From Hyphomicrobiales bacterium (lineage in GTDB: Bacteria > Pseudomonadota > Alphaproteobacteria > Rhizobiales > Beijerinckiaceae): a stretch of 64,000 nt of DNA. The translations under genes and the position numbers were made by a program. The DNA lies in assembly GCA_947447895.1 (NCBI GenBank), contig CANFLM010000004.1:1-64000 (forward strand), written 5' to 3'. A model generated the notes under the pieces. That model was not told the DNA's origin, did not search any database, and saw nothing but the letters and a program-made list of their open reading frames with translations. This document shows, piece after piece, positions 32,914-42,343 of this stretch. Numbering within the stretch: position 1 is the first letter of the stretch; every line of letters starts with the position of its first letter.

Positions 32914-33687
32914 TCAGATCATCTTCTCGTAAAAGCGGTTCCAGGTCGGGCTGATGACCACCTCGTTGATGCAGACATGCGGCGGCTGGCTGGCGATATA
33001 GACGATCAGATTGCCCATATCCTCCATCTGCAACATGCGGGCCCTTTCCTCGTCGGTGACTTTGACGGGCCGCTTGTCGAGCATCGGCGTGGCGATTTCA
33101 TTGGGGCACAACACCGATGAACGGATGCCGTTGCGGAATTCCTCGACATTGATGGTCTCGCTCATGGCGATCACCGCCGCCTTGGCCGTGCTGTAGGTGC
33201 TGCCGGAAATCTGCGAGATATATTTGCCGGCCCATGAGGCGGTGTGGATCAGCACGCCATCTTTCTGCTGCCGCATCACATTGAGGGCGGCCAGCACGTT
33301 GTAATAGGCGCCCGTGAGATTGCCCGCCACCATCTCGTTGACCGTATCGGGGGTCAATTCGGCGAGCTTGCGGTTCTTGATATTCATGCCGGCATTGTTG
33401 ACCAGAATATCCAGACGCCCAAAGCGCGCGACGATCTGCGCGACCACGGTTGAGGCCGTTGTCTTGTCGGTCACATCGCCTGCGGCGACCATCGCCGTCC
33501 CACCCTCGGAGGTGATGCGCGCGGCAACCGATTCAAGCGGCTCGATACGGCGGCCTGTCAGCACCACGCTGGCGCCTGCACGCGCCATCAGTAATGCTGC
33601 AGCCTCGCCGACGCCAGATCCCGCACCGGTCACCCATACGATTTTGGCCGAGAGTGCCGTGCCGCCCGAATGATGCTGTGCGCTCAT
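32914..33687 (-). CDS. Short-chain dehydrogenase/reductase
   Basis: This 257-residue protein has the classical SDR layout: VTGAGSGVGEAAALL (G-x3-G-x-G, about residues 19-33), an NNAGMNIKN strand (about 99), a catalytic Ser in the TASWAGKYI region and Y-x3-K in STYSTAKAA (about 168-176). TGRR after the second strand favours NADP. The substrate is unknown. The loop with CPNEIATPMLDKRPV is common in SDRs acting on small alcohols. It diverges from the carboxypeptidase gene. Confidence 0.92.
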   Translation of the reverse strand: MSAQHHSGGTALSAKIVWVTGAGSGVGEAAALLMARAGASVVLTGRRIEPLESVAARITSEGGTAMVAAGDVTDKTTASTVVAQIVARFGRLDILVNNAGMNIKNRKLAELTPDTVNEMVAGNLTGAYYNVLAALNVMRQQKDGVLIHTASWAGKYISQISGSTYSTAKAAVIAMSETINVEEFRNGIRSSVLCPNEIATPMLDKRPVKVTDEERARMLQMEDMGNLIVYIASQPPHVCINEVVISPTWNRFYEKMI

Positions 33688-33875
33688 AATGCTATCCTGC
33701 CCTGATATGATCTTTGTTCTGTTGTGGATCTGATTTTACAAGCTGCGCGGCAACTGTCACGGCATTTCGCGGGCATAGCTGGGTTGCAAGTCCTGTGCGC
33801 GATGGCGCACCCGCCCGGCATACGCTAATGTCAGGCTGCTTTTGATATATGCCCCCTTTGCCGAGCGAGCCGTTG

Positions 33876-35381
33876 ATGACAAACCTGTCTGCCTATGACC
33901 GCCTGCGCCAGCGTTTCGAGCGTATGGCCACCATCCATGAAGCCTCTGCCATGCTCGGTTGGGATGCCTCCGCCATGATGCCCGCAGGCGGCGGCCAGGC
34001 ACGCGGCGACCAGCTGGCGGTTCTGGCCAGCCTCGCGCATGGATTGCTGATAGAGCCCGCTGTCGCGGATGATCTCGAGGAGGCCGAACACCACAGGCCC
34101 CAGCTCGATCACTGGCAGGGCACCAATCTGAAACTGATGCGGCAGGCGCATATCCGCGCCGTCGCCCTGCCGCCCGATCTGGTGGAAGCGCAGGCGCGTG
34201 CCAATTCCGCATGCGAGAAAATCTGGCGGCAGGCCCGCCAGACCAGTGATTTCGCGCTGGTGCGTCCTGCCTTGCAAGAGGTCGTCAAGCTGGTGCGCGA
34301 GCAGGCGCAAGCGCTCGGCGAGGCCCTGTCGCTCAAACCCCATGACGCATTGATGGACGGCTTCCAGCCCGGCATCTATGCCGCCGATGTCGCTCCGGTC
34401 TTTGCTGCCTATAAAGTCTATCTCAAGGACGCCCTCCCGCGCGCCGAAGCCTTGCAGGCGCAACGTCCGGCACCGGTCATGCCGGAGGGTCCGTTTCCCA
34501 CCGCCTTGCAGGAAACGCTCTGCCGCAGCCTGTCGCAGCGCGCCGGCCTCGAGGCCGATCATTCGCGGCTTGACCGCTCGACCCATCCGTTTTGTGGCGG
34601 CATCCCCACCGATGTCCGCATCACCACCCGTTATGACGAGAGCAATTTCGCCAAAAGCCTGCTGGGTGTGATGCACGAAACCGGGCACGCTTTGTATGAA
34701 CGCGGTCTGCCGACCGCCTATGCCCGTCAGCCTGTCGGCTATGCCGCAGGCATGGCCGCGCATGAAAGCCAATCGCTGATCGTCGAAATGCAGGCCTGCC
34801 GCTCCGATGCCTATCTCGGCTGGCTGGGGCAGGAATTGCACGCCACCTTCAAAGGCGATGCGGCCCCCTACGAGGCTGCCAATCTGGGCCGGCTGTGGCG
34901 CAGGATCGAACGCGGCTTCATCCGCGTCGATGCGGATGAAATGACCTATCCCGCCCATATCATCATGCGGTTCGAGCTGGAACAGGCTTTGATCGGCGGC
35001 GATCTGCAAGTGGCCGACCTGCCTGCGGCCTGGAATGACGCCTTGCACGGTCTGCTCGGCATCACTCCGCCGGACGATGCCCATGGCGTGTTGCAGGACA
35101 TCCACTGGTATGACGGGCTGTTCGGCTATTTCCCGAGCTACACGCTCGGCGCGATGGCCGCCGCCCAGTTGATGAGCGCCGCCCGCCTACAGGTGGCAGG
35201 TCTGGATGCCGCGCTTGGCCAAGGCGATTTCGGCCCGCTGCTGGGCTGGCTACGCCGGAATGTCCACAGCCAGGGCAGCCTGATGGGCTTCAACGACCTG
35301 ATGAGGCAGGCCACAGGCAAGCCGCTCGATCCCGCCGATTTCGAAACCCATCTGAACGCCCGCTATCTGGCCGATGCCTAA
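33876..35381 (+). CDS. Metallocarboxypeptidase, peptidase family M32
   Basis: About 501 residues from MTNLSAYDRL at 33876; the frame also has an ATG at 33849, but MPPLPSEPL does not look conserved. The zinc site is LLGVMHETGHALYERG (HExxH-type HETGH, about residue 267) with the third ligand in AAHESQSLIVE (about 297). The N-terminal ASAMLGWDASAMMP and C-terminal FFPSY-like YFPSYTLGAMAAAQL are family landmarks. M32 enzymes remove C-terminal residues from peptides in the cytosol. Monocistronic. Confidence 0.94.
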   Translation: MTNLSAYDRLRQRFERMATIHEASAMLGWDASAMMPAGGGQARGDQLAVLASLAHGLLIEPAVADDLEEAEHHRPQLDHWQGTNLKLMRQAHIRAVALPPDLVEAQARANSACEKIWRQARQTSDFALVRPALQEVVKLVREQAQALGEALSLKPHDALMDGFQPGIYAADVAPVFAAYKVYLKDALPRAEALQAQRPAPVMPEGPFPTALQETLCRSLSQRAGLEADHSRLDRSTHPFCGGIPTDVRITTRYDESNFAKSLLGVMHETGHALYERGLPTAYARQPVGYAAGMAAHESQSLIVEMQACRSDAYLGWLGQELHATFKGDAAPYEAANLGRLWRRIERGFIRVDADEMTYPAHIIMRFELEQALIGGDLQVADLPAAWNDALHGLLGITPPDDAHGVLQDIHWYDGLFGYFPSYTLGAMAAAQLMSAARLQVAGLDAALGQGDFGPLLGWLRRNVHSQGSLMGFNDLMRQATGKPLDPADFETHLNARYLADA

Positions 35382-35701
35382 GCGGGCGGCTCGTTGATTT
35401 TGTCGGGCCGCATGATCTCGATCTCGATAAAGGCAATCGGGTGGTCCGAGCCGTTTTTGACATCGTGCTGGACATTGGCGAGACGGCGGTAGGATTGGCC
35501 CGCTTTGAGGGGCACATCGGTCACCGTCTTGCCGTCATGGATCGACAGGATGCCGTCCACCAGCATGACCACCACATAGGGCCAGGCATGGGTGTGCCAG
35601 CCCGTCACGGCACCCGGCTCGAAATCCCAGCGGGTGATGCGCATGCAGCCATCATCCAGCTGCTCGGTCGGCTTTGCCGGAATATCACAAACAAAAGCCA
35701 T
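35378..35701 (-). CDS. Small cupin-domain protein
   Basis: From MAFVCDIP at 35701 the protein has 107 residues with one cupin barrel. WDFEPGAVTGWHTHAWPYVVV (about 25-45) carries the two His of motif 1, and QSYRRLANVQHDVKNGSD (about 69-86) carries the motif 2 His. It is the last gene of the long minus-strand catabolic regulon, following a NIPSNAP protein by 11 bases. Such small cupins act as isomerases or dioxygenase-like enzymes, or bind pathway metabolites. Confidence 0.82.
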   Translation of the reverse strand: MAFVCDIPAKPTEQLDDGCMRITRWDFEPGAVTGWHTHAWPYVVVMLVDGILSIHDGKTVTDVPLKAGQSYRRLANVQHDVKNGSDHPIAFIEIEIMRPDKINEPPA

Positions 35702-35712
35702 GGCTTGTCTCC

Positions 35713-36030
35713 TTATTGCAGGGGCGAGAAGAAAGCGGGTTTCAGGATCTTGTTGTCCATCTTTTCGATATAGTCGCGCGTTTTGGGGATGAACGCCAGC
35801 CATTCGGGATCGGCATAAAGCGCGGTGCGCCGCGCCTCGCGGTCGGCATAATCCTCGTAGCGCCACATCATCACGATCTCGTTCAAGCCGCCGATATCGG
35901 TATAGAACCAGCCGATCGAGGGGCCGAGATAGCGGCAATGGATCTCGAACGCCTCGGTGTGGTAGAAGCGCAGATAATCCTGCACCATGCCGACTTTGAT
36001 CCGGTAGGTGCGCTGTTCGATGATGGCCAT
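35713..36030 (-). CDS. NIPSNAP-family protein
   Basis: The 105-residue product starts at MAIIEQRTYRIKVG (36030). The ferredoxin-like pattern IEQRTYRIKVGMVQDYLRFY then GWFYTDIGGLNEIVMMWRYED is typical of NIPSNAP domain proteins, which form dimeric alpha-beta barrels. Bacterial members often sit in catabolic operons of unknown detail. It lies between the hydantoinase-like gene (19 bases upstream) and the cupin gene, all co-directional. Confidence 0.85.
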   Translation of the reverse strand: MAIIEQRTYRIKVGMVQDYLRFYHTEAFEIHCRYLGPSIGWFYTDIGGLNEIVMMWRYEDYADREARRTALYADPEWLAFIPKTRDYIEKMDNKILKPAFFSPLQ

Positions 36031-36049
36031 CACGGCCTCCTTTTGCAGG

Positions 36050-37462
36050 TTAGACGGGCAAGCGGTGCAGATAGCGGCCGCCGCCGATGGCATGGTCATC
36101 AAGCTGCAAATCCCGCATGATCATGCGACCGCGCAGCACGGTATGAATGACCCGACCTGTGAGTGTCTGACCCTCATAGATCGAATAGCCGGCAGAGCTT
36201 TTGAGATGCGACCGCTCAAGAACCCACCTGGCCTTGGGATCGATGATGGCGAAGTCGGCATCCATACCCACGGCAATCCGGCCCTTGCGGTCCGACAGGC
36301 CGAAGGCTTTTGCCACATTGGTTGAGGTCAGTTGCGCGATGCGCTCGAGCGGCAGGCCGCGCTTGGCATGCCCCTCGCTCAACATCACCGGCAACAGGGT
36401 CTCAAGCCCCGGACAGCCCGGCGAGGCATCCCAGACCGAAGCCGATTTGGAAGCAATGTCGCGATGGACATGGTCGGTGCCGATGGTATCGACATGGCCA
36501 TCGGCAATCGCCTGCCACAGGGCTTCGCGGTCCTTGGCCGTGCGCAGGGGCGGGTTGATCTTGCCCACCACGCCACCCGACCATGTCTCGTCATGGGTCA
36601 GATAATGCGGGCAGGTCTCAATCGTCACGCGACTGCCTGCCCGGCGATGCATCAATGCAGCCTCGAGTGCGGCTTGGGACGAGGTATGGACGATATAGAC
36701 GGGCGCGCCCGTGACCTTGCCGAGATAGGCGGCGCGCTGCACCGCATCCGCTTCGACGAAATCGGGCCGCGAGGCATTCCACGTCGCAAGTCCGCCTGTG
36801 CCCTCGGGATCGCTCTGCTTCAACCGCTCGCGCAACACCCAGGCGATTTCGATGGTTTCGGGATGGGGACACACCACACCGCCATGGGCGGCGGCCGCCT
36901 CGCAGAGCCGGAACAGATAGCCGTCATCAATATCGGGCAGGCCCAGACGCGACCCTTCGCCGCCACGGTTGTTCATGAAAATCTTGAACGAGGTCACGCC
37001 ATGGTCGCGGGCATAGAGCGGCACACCGGCCAGTTGCGCCTCGGTCGAGATGATGAAGTGATAGCCGAAATCGATCCGGCTTCCGGCCTGCGTGACCGCA
37101 CAAACCTCGTCGAACTGCGTCTCGAACGGTTCGGTGCTCATCAGATAGGGGATGAAAGTTGTGATCCCGCCCACTGCGGCGGCCGCGGATTCGGTGGCCG
37201 CATCTGCGGGCACGCGCGGGCGGGCGATGTCCTTGCCATGGCCGAGATGCAGGTGTGGATCGATCACGCCCGGCATGATGACCAGACCCGACAGGTCGAT
37301 CTCCTCGACGCGCGCGCCTGCCGGATTGTGCCGTGGGGCGTCATAGCGGCCCAGGCCGATAATCTTGCCTCCATGCACGATCACATCACAGGACACCAAA
37401 CCCTGTTCGGCAGTGACCACCTGCGCGTTGCTGTAACGTTGGACTGTTGGCTGGTCGGACAT
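36050..37462 (-). CDS. Hydantoinase/dihydropyrimidinase-like cyclic amidohydrolase
   Basis: This 470-residue protein shows all the metal ligands of the dihydroorotase/hydantoinase group: H-x-H in DPHLHLGH (about H70, H72), the Lys expected to be carbamylated in TSFKIFMNN (about K160), His in VVCPHPE (about H200) and IVHTSS (about H259), and Asp in IGTDHVHRD (about D330). These enzymes open cyclic amides, imides or ureides. Together with an isochorismatase-fold amidase in the same regulon this points to an N-containing ring substrate. Exact specificity (hydantoin, allantoin, dihydropyrimidine or other) is not readable. Confidence 0.88.
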   Translation of the reverse strand: MSDQPTVQRYSNAQVVTAEQGLVSCDVIVHGGKIIGLGRYDAPRHNPAGARVEEIDLSGLVIMPGVIDPHLHLGHGKDIARPRVPADAATESAAAAVGGITTFIPYLMSTEPFETQFDEVCAVTQAGSRIDFGYHFIISTEAQLAGVPLYARDHGVTSFKIFMNNRGGEGSRLGLPDIDDGYLFRLCEAAAAHGGVVCPHPETIEIAWVLRERLKQSDPEGTGGLATWNASRPDFVEADAVQRAAYLGKVTGAPVYIVHTSSQAALEAALMHRRAGSRVTIETCPHYLTHDETWSGGVVGKINPPLRTAKDREALWQAIADGHVDTIGTDHVHRDIASKSASVWDASPGCPGLETLLPVMLSEGHAKRGLPLERIAQLTSTNVAKAFGLSDRKGRIAVGMDADFAIIDPKARWVLERSHLKSSAGYSIYEGQTLTGRVIHTVLRGRMIMRDLQLDDHAIGGGRYLHRLPV

Positions 37463-37481
37463 GGCACACCGTATTTGGAGG

Positions 37482-38876
37482 TCAGGGGGTCAGGCGGGGG
37501 GACATCAGGCTATTGGCCAACAGGTCAAAATCGGCATGATCTTCGATATGCAGCCAAAAGCCGACGATCTGGTCGATCATGGCAGGCGACAGGCTGCGGG
37601 CGGCATTGGCCTCGAATTTCTCGAGCACCTTTTGCGCAGTGACCGGACGGCTGGCATTCCCAAGCACATCGTCCTTGCTGATACCGAGCACGCGGCCATC
37701 CCTGAGCACGCATTGCACATCCGCCTCGAAGTGGCGCGGAAAGCGGTTGGGCCGCAGCGGCTCCCACGTGGTGCGGGCCGCCAGATCCAGCACCGGCTGG
37801 CTCGGGCTATGGGTAAAAGTATCGAGATCGACCTTGCCCTCGACAAAGCGGGCCGCCGTGATCACCGGCAGGCTCCAGCGGATCGCATGGCCGGTGGCGG
37901 GCCGCTGTTTGCTGTCCCATGGCTCGCAGACAATGGGAGCTGCCCCTTCGGCGATTTTGACATGGATCCGTTCGATCTGGGCGGCATCGCCGATCTGTTC
38001 GGCCAGCTCTCCGGCCGCCTCGACGAAAGAATGCAGATAATGGCAACTTGGCACCAGTTTGAAGGCAACATCGCGCAGATGCCATGTCGTGCCGAAATCT
38101 GCCAGATGCCCCTGCAACCGTGCCGCGGCATCCGGATCACGCGCAAAGGCCATGAACAGGCCGCGCTGGCCTTCCAGACTGGTCTGCGGACCCTGCAAAC
38201 CGGCCATGGCCAGACGGGCAGCGACCACGCCCGCATGGGCCGACCAGCCCGGATGCATGGATTTGACCGAGGAGCCATTGCTGAGAAATTCGAACACGCC
38301 GGATGACTGGCTGAGCGCAATGCCCATCGCATCGACGCACTGGTCCTCGTCCGCCCCCATCAGATCACAGGCCATCAAGGCGGTGACCAGCGTGCCTGCC
38401 ACCGAAGTGATCTGGAAGCCGTGGCGCTGGAACCCGCCTTGTGCGGCCAGACCGATCCGGATCAGACATTCATAACCCTTGATATAGGTCTCCAGCATCG
38501 CGGCGGGCGAAGCCCCGACCGCTTGCGCCACAGCCATCGCGGCAGGCAGCAAGACCGCACTGCCATGCACAATGGATTCGGTATGGGTGTCGTCATATTC
38601 CAGAGAATGGATCAGCCCGCCATTGACCAGCGCGGCATCCGACGCATCCAGTCCTTTGATCCCGTTGAGGGTCGAGACCGGACCTGGGGCAGCCTGCCGC
38701 GTGTATCGGGCATAGGGCTGGCCCTGTCCCAGCGAGGCTGCGGCAATGCCCACACCCATCGCATCCAGACAATGCAAGGCCGCAAACTGCCTGACATCGT
38801 CGGGAACAAGCGCCCCATCAAGCGCCATCCAGCGGCTGACAAGCTGGCGGGCCAGATGGTGCATGTCCTTGCTCAT
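37482..38876 (-). CDS. MmgE/PrpD-family protein, copy 1
   Basis: This 464-residue member of the 2-methylcitrate dehydratase (PrpD) / itaconate decarboxylase / immune-responsive-gene-1 family has the usual ALHCLDAMGVGIAAASLGQ start and a conserved middle, SLEYDDTHTESIVHGSAVLLPAAMAVAQ (positions about 90-117), where Asp and His line the active site. The SVKSMHPGWSAHAGVVAARLA segment is typical. Family members dehydrate or decarboxylate small tricarboxylic-like acids or epimerise them. Its start overlaps the flavoprotein stop by four bases. Confidence 0.85.
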   Translation of the reverse strand: MSKDMHHLARQLVSRWMALDGALVPDDVRQFAALHCLDAMGVGIAAASLGQGQPYARYTRQAAPGPVSTLNGIKGLDASDAALVNGGLIHSLEYDDTHTESIVHGSAVLLPAAMAVAQAVGASPAAMLETYIKGYECLIRIGLAAQGGFQRHGFQITSVAGTLVTALMACDLMGADEDQCVDAMGIALSQSSGVFEFLSNGSSVKSMHPGWSAHAGVVAARLAMAGLQGPQTSLEGQRGLFMAFARDPDAAARLQGHLADFGTTWHLRDVAFKLVPSCHYLHSFVEAAGELAEQIGDAAQIERIHVKIAEGAAPIVCEPWDSKQRPATGHAIRWSLPVITAARFVEGKVDLDTFTHSPSQPVLDLAARTTWEPLRPNRFPRHFEADVQCVLRDGRVLGISKDDVLGNASRPVTAQKVLEKFEANAARSLSPAMIDQIVGFWLHIEDHADFDLLANSLMSPRLTP

Positions 38877-40243
38877 GCTTTGGCCTGTGCAATCTCGTGG
38901 GCCGCCGCCCGCCCTGCCAGCCGGCCCAGCGCAATCGCCGTCAACAGGCCGTTGCCGGACGCATAGCCCAAGGCTCCCGCCTTGCCGGAAATGCCTGCGG
39001 CGGCACCACCGCCGGCAAACAGATTCGGAATGGCATGGCCCTGCTGATCGAGCACCCGCGCATCGCCATCCACTTTGAGACCGCCCTGGGTATGGAACAG
39101 TCCGGGCACGACACGGCAGATGTAATAGGGCGCCTTGAGCGCAGCCAGACCGAAATTGGTGCGGCCGAATCGGTCGGCATGTTTGCCTTCGGCGGCCTCG
39201 TTATAGGCGGCAATCTCGGCAGTCACAGCCTGCGGATCGAGATCGAAAAAGCCGGCGAGGGTCTGCAGATCGTCAGCCTTTTTCACGCCGCCATAATTGA
39301 CCAGTTCCATGAACTCTTCTTCGAGAGCGGCCACATCGAAAATCGTCTGGTCGAAAATGGCATAGGCAAATTCGCCCTGTTCAAGCACCACACGCGCATA
39401 GCCGGAATAGCCCAGACTTTCGTCCCCGAACCGCTTGCCGTTCTGGCCCACGAGCACGCCACCTTTTTCGATGGTCGTCCACGACAACAGACTGCCATGC
39501 GGATAGGCGACAGCGGCATAGCCCTGATAGGCGCCCATATTGGCCAGAGCAGCCCCGACCTTGCGCCCCCATTTGACCGCATCGCCGTGCGAGCCGCGCG
39601 CGCCGAAATACTGCGCACCGGCAATTTCGGGACAATGCTGTTTGACCAGATCGGGATCGGCGGCAAAACCGTTGACGGCCAGAATGGTCTTTCTGGCCCG
39701 CACATCGGATGTCCCCTCGGTCGATTGGATGCGCGCACCGACAACACCACCGTCTTCGACCAGCAGATCATCCACCCCGTTGCCGACCGCCAGCGGAATA
39801 TCGCGCTTCTCGATGGCTTTGAGGAAATCGTCGACCAGATCCAGTCCGCGCCGCGACACCGGCGCATGCAGACGCTGGATCGAATGGCCGATATGTTTGT
39901 AGGCGGTGATCAGCACCATGCGGGCTTCCACCGTATCGATCAGCCATTCCACCGTTTCGGCCGACACCTCTGCCATGCGTTTGACCAAAGCCAGATCGTC
40001 GGTTTCCTTGGCGATCCCCATCAGGTCACGCACCATGGTGGCGGGATCATCGACAATGCCGGCCTCGCGCTGGAACCGCGAATTGGCAGCCGGCACCGAT
40101 CCGGTCGACAGCGACGAATTGCCACCCGGACGGTCGAGCTTTTCCACGATGGCGACAGAGGCCCCCTCGTCATGCGCCGCAATGGCGGCTGCCAAGCCAC
40201 AGGCTCCCGCTCCGATCACCAGCACATCGACATCAAAAGCCAT
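38873..40243 (-). CDS. FAD-dependent oxidoreductase, fumarate reductase/KstD-like
   Basis: This 456-residue flavoprotein starts with VLVIGAGACGLAAAIAAHDE (G-x-G-x2-G, about residues 6-25) and ends with a FAD-binding NLFAGGGAAAGISG and GYASGNGLLTAIALG. The central SRRGLDLVDDFLKAI and HTQGGLKVDG (about 382-391) match the FAD_binding_2 family, whose members reduce or form C=C bonds next to carboxyl or keto groups. It lies between two MmgE/PrpD genes in one operon, so dehydration and redox of an unsaturated acid are probably linked. Confidence 0.87.
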   Translation of the reverse strand: MAFDVDVLVIGAGACGLAAAIAAHDEGASVAIVEKLDRPGGNSSLSTGSVPAANSRFQREAGIVDDPATMVRDLMGIAKETDDLALVKRMAEVSAETVEWLIDTVEARMVLITAYKHIGHSIQRLHAPVSRRGLDLVDDFLKAIEKRDIPLAVGNGVDDLLVEDGGVVGARIQSTEGTSDVRARKTILAVNGFAADPDLVKQHCPEIAGAQYFGARGSHGDAVKWGRKVGAALANMGAYQGYAAVAYPHGSLLSWTTIEKGGVLVGQNGKRFGDESLGYSGYARVVLEQGEFAYAIFDQTIFDVAALEEEFMELVNYGGVKKADDLQTLAGFFDLDPQAVTAEIAAYNEAAEGKHADRFGRTNFGLAALKAPYYICRVVPGLFHTQGGLKVDGDARVLDQQGHAIPNLFAGGGAAAGISGKAGALGYASGNGLLTAIALGRLAGRAAAHEIAQAKA

Positions 40244-40244
40244 A

Positions 40245-41672
40245 TCACACCTTTACCGATACAGAGGAAGCAGTCATCCGCCCGACACAGTCGCGCAATG
40301 ACAGCAGGTCGACACCCTGCTGGCGATGCAGCAAAGCCGTCAGCACAGGCGCCATCGCGGGGAACAGGCTTGCGGTATTGTCGCCGAGCTTGCCAAGCAA
40401 TGTTGCCTCGTCGAACGGCTGGTCAGCCCCGCCGCGCGCATTGATTTTTTCCGCTGTATGGCGAGAGCCATCCGCCATGACCCATGTCACTCGGCTGGGC
40501 CGGTCATTGGGCCACGGAGCCAGCGGCTGGTAGGGCTTCAAGGTCACCTTGTCGCGCAAGGCGGCAATGTCGTCACGCGCCAGTGATGCGGCGGAAAAGG
40601 CTGCCTGCCCGCCGGTCGCCAGCACCGCAACCGCTGCGGCGGCATGCGGCATCGAGAATTGCGCGGACAGCACATTGTCGGGCTTGGTGCCGGTCAAGGT
40701 CAGGCCGCGCGGATGGGTTTCGATCTCGATCGAAGCGATATTGGTGCGTGCCGACGCACCCAGCTGCTCGTGCAGCGACAATGAGGCTTCCAGCATCGCA
40801 TGGGCATATTGGCAGCAGGCAAACACCTTGTGATAGCCGTCATTGATCGCCCAGACCTCACCGAGGCCCGCGCTCAACTGGTCGGGATCGCACGCGGTGT
40901 GGAAACAGGTGCTGAACACATCATAAGGCGTCTCGGCGATGCCGCCGATGCCGTCCTGCGCCCATTCAACCGACAAAGCGGCAATCGACGGGCTGGCAGC
41001 CGTCCACGCATTGCGCACCAGCGCCCCGTCAACCGCATGGCGATAGGGTCCGGCAAAGCTCATGCTGCATGCGCCCGTCAGCGCGCGAAGGAAGGTCGGG
41101 GCATCAAGCCCCTGCACCAATGCACTGGCGACCGTCGCGCCCACCGTGGCAAAAGCCGCATGCGGATGAACTGTCATGGCAGGAAACGGAAAGGCACGGG
41201 CAAAGCGGGCCGTCACCTCGTAGCCCACCGCCAGACAATGCAGCACCTGTTCGCAGGTCAGATCATGCGCTTCGGCCTCGGCCAACAGGGTCGGCAACAC
41301 ATAGGCTCCTGCATGGCAGGGCGCGAGGCGGTAGCCTTCGTCCAATTCGCACCAGGCGGCCGCCATGCCATTGGCAGTGGCCGCCTGCAAACGGTCGATC
41401 TTCAGGGCTTGCGGACCGAAGACGGTGGCCTCGTGGGCGTGTGATTTGGCGTTTGCACGCTGGCGGGTAGCTGTGACTTCCGGCTCTTGCGAGGCGGCCA
41501 CCATCGCACCAAGATCATCGAGCAGGACCAGCGCAGCACGGGCGCGGATGGGATCGGGCAGCGGCGTGGCCGAGGCCGACACGGCCCAATCGCACAAGGC
41601 TTCGAGGGCGAGCGCGGAACGGGCGCGCAGATCGCCGCTGTCGCGGGCCGAAGCGTTTAAAACCATTCCCAC
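40245..41672 (-). CDS. MmgE/PrpD-family protein, copy 2
   Basis: This 475-residue protein belongs to the same family as the product of 37482-38876 but is clearly divergent. RAALVLLDDLGAMVAASQEP (about 44-63), ATANGMAAAWCELDEGYRLAPCHAGAYVLPTLLAEAEA (about 97-134) and CQYAHAMLEASLSL are the landmarks. In place of the HTES-type active-site segment it reads CELDEGYRLAPCHAG, so the two copies probably catalyse different steps or different stereoisomers. The start overlaps livF by 16 bases; the flavoprotein gene starts one base after its stop. Confidence 0.83.
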   Translation of the reverse strand: MGMVLNASARDSGDLRARSALALEALCDWAVSASATPLPDPIRARAALVLLDDLGAMVAASQEPEVTATRQRANAKSHAHEATVFGPQALKIDRLQAATANGMAAAWCELDEGYRLAPCHAGAYVLPTLLAEAEAHDLTCEQVLHCLAVGYEVTARFARAFPFPAMTVHPHAAFATVGATVASALVQGLDAPTFLRALTGACSMSFAGPYRHAVDGALVRNAWTAASPSIAALSVEWAQDGIGGIAETPYDVFSTCFHTACDPDQLSAGLGEVWAINDGYHKVFACCQYAHAMLEASLSLHEQLGASARTNIASIEIETHPRGLTLTGTKPDNVLSAQFSMPHAAAAVAVLATGGQAAFSAASLARDDIAALRDKVTLKPYQPLAPWPNDRPSRVTWVMADGSRHTAEKINARGGADQPFDEATLLGKLGDNTASLFPAMAPVLTALLHRQQGVDLLSLRDCVGRMTASSVSVKV

Positions 41673-42340
41673 AAATCCTTCTTGTCATTGAGTTCGGCGG
41701 TGGTGCCGTTGAACACGATCTGACCGGATTTGATGATGATGGCATGATCGACCAGCTTGAGCGTGGCCGGCACGTTCTGCTCGACCACGATGATGCCGGT
41801 TCCGAAGCGCTTGTTCACATCGCGCAAGCCATCCATGACATTGCGCACGATCACCGGCGCCAGACCCGTGGACGGCTCGTCGAGCAACAGCCATTTGGGA
41901 TGCGTCATCAGGGCCATGCCCAGTGCCAGCATCTGCTGTTCACCGCCCGACATCGACCCTGCCCGCTGGCTGCGCCGCTCGAACAGCACCGGAAACAGCT
42001 TGTAGACCTCCTCCAGAAATTCTTCGCCGAACAGCGATCCGGCAATGCGCAGGTTCTTCTCGACACTCAGGGTCGGAAAGACATTGTGGCCCTGCGGCAC
42101 ATAGGCAATGCCCTTTTTGACGGTGGCGGGCACATCGCCTTTGGGCAAAGCTTCACCATGCCAGCGCACCTCGCCCTGCGAGGGCACATGCGCCCCGATG
42201 ATGCAGCGCATCAAGGTGGTTTTGCCCGCGCCGTTATGGCCGAACACACCGAGTTTGGCCCCATCGGGAATCGACAGGCTAATATTCTGAATGGCGTTCA
42301 GAGACCCGTAACCGGCACTGATGTTGACAAGTTCCAGCAT
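41657..42340 (-). CDS. livF: Branched-chain-type ABC transporter ATP-binding protein, LivF type (set A)
   Basis: This 227-residue ABC ATPase has Walker A GHNGAGKTTLMR (about residues 33-44), signature MSGGEQQML (about 127-135) and Walker B LLLDEPSTGLAP (about 150-161). The C-terminal NGTTAEL-type tail is typical of LivF. Such systems import branched-chain amino acids or, as often in catabolic islands, amides, ureas and aromatic acids. It is the last transporter gene of set A and overlaps the second MmgE/PrpD start. Confidence 0.92.
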   Translation of the reverse strand: MLELVNISAGYGSLNAIQNISLSIPDGAKLGVFGHNGAGKTTLMRCIIGAHVPSQGEVRWHGEALPKGDVPATVKKGIAYVPQGHNVFPTLSVEKNLRIAGSLFGEEFLEEVYKLFPVLFERRSQRAGSMSGGEQQMLALGMALMTHPKWLLLDEPSTGLAPVIVRNVMDGLRDVNKRFGTGIIVVEQNVPATLKLVDHAIIIKSGQIVFNGTTAELNDKKDLWEWF

Positions 42341-42343
42341 GGT

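Noticed and set aside
33831-35105. A 424-codon minus-strand frame opposite the M32 carboxypeptidase
   Set aside because: The plus-strand gene has the HETGH zinc motif and a full-length family match; the antisense frame has none.
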